Assembly (NCBI RefSeq): GCF_011075055.1
Contig: NC_058151.1
Coordinates: forward strand, 10,000,251-10,064,250
DNA: 64,000 nucleotides
Source: Mangifera indica
Taxonomy: Eukaryota; Streptophyta; Magnoliopsida; Sapindales; Anacardiaceae
Direction of reading: 5' to 3'
Notes under the pieces: generated by a model
What the model saw: the letters and a program-made list of their open reading frames with translations, nothing else
Told to the model about the DNA's origin: nothing
The model's database searches: none
Shown here: piece by piece, positions 63,833-64,000 of the stretch
Layout of the letters: the number at the start of each line of letters is the position of its first letter
Position numbering within the stretch: position 1 is the first letter of the stretch
Program-made: the position numbers and the translations under genes

Positions 63833-63978
63833 GAGCAATGTTATGTATACCCACATTTATAGCTCATCATGTGGTTGAGCGTTTTTTATCTTTAATTTAA
63901 AATTACTTAATCATTTGATAACAAATATTAAGTATGCATTTATTTGTGTATTCAAAGTAGACACACATAGTTTTATTG
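63833..63978 (+). mobile_element. Complete MITE with perfect 9-bp TSD
   Basis: It begins GAGCAATGTTATGTATACCC and ends ACACACATAGTTTTATTG (146 bp). The flanks are identical: TATTTAATA at 63824-63832 and 63979-63987. The core has CTCATCATGTGGTTGAGCG and TTTAATTTAAAATTACTTAA. It is the best reference copy of the family in this window. Confidence 0.9.
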
Positions 63979-64000
63979 TATTTAATATCCCTATTTAAAA

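Overview
This 64-kb window is AT-rich nuclear DNA of a eudicot plant, most likely a rosid. The genes have many short exons with GT-AG introns and plant-type 5' leaders, and they are separated by long AT-rich spacers full of transposon remains. I could splice five protein-coding genes exactly, with reading frame and splice phase closing at every junction: a CDPK-related kinase (CRK; 7712-13285, +), a type II membrane protein of the fucosyltransferase superfamily (15491-19953, +), a UBAC2-like rhomboid-fold/UBA protein (30106-21712, -), an F-box protein of the At2g41170/At2g26850 type (34564-32795, -) and an RSRC2-like SMAP-domain nuclear protein (48658-45066, -). As I recall the Arabidopsis maps, this gene order mixes the two duplicated segments around At2g41140-At2g41170 and At3g56720-At3g56760, so the window looks like a pre-duplication arrangement of that block. 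The genes are not an operon or a pathway. They are a conserved neighbourhood covering signalling, Golgi glycosylation, ER quality control, ubiquitination and RNA processing.

Layout: 1-7.2 kb, intergenic with TIR elements; 7.2-13.7 kb, the kinase, with a MITE in its first intron; 15.4-20.2 kb, the fucosyltransferase-like gene, with tandem duplications in its introns; 21.7-30.1 kb, the UBAC2-like gene, interrupted by exactly 500 Ns at 27050-27549 that are flanked by two nearly identical 2.4-kb copies (24636-27049 and 27550-29949); 30.8-31.5 kb, a TIR element; 32.8-34.6 kb, the F-box gene, which carries two compensating homopolymer frameshifts; 34.6-45 kb, a gene-poor spacer with TIR elements, MITEs, microsatellites and a 24-base C run; 45.1-49.1 kb, the RSRC2-like gene; 49.1-54.5 kb, AT-rich spacer and TIR elements, one of them holding a nested TRIM retrotransposon; 54.5-61.2 kb, a decayed chromodomain Ty3/gypsy retrotransposon on the minus strand in a tandem (LTR-internal-LTR-internal) arrangement; 61.2-64 kb, intergenic with one unplaced ORF and a complete MITE.

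The most useful observations are: (1) the 2.4-kb duplication around the N gap is probably a false duplication from unmerged contig ends, so the UBAC2-like gene should be read through the right-hand copy; (2) a MITE family with at least four clear copies, each bounded by a 9-bp target duplication; (3) a second non-autonomous, Mutator-like TIR family with 9-bp target duplications, one member of which hosts the TRIM; (4) the tandem-LTR structure of the gypsy element. I found no CRISPR array, rRNA, tRNA or any convincing new biochemical system. The novelty here lies in the transposon families and the assembly structure.
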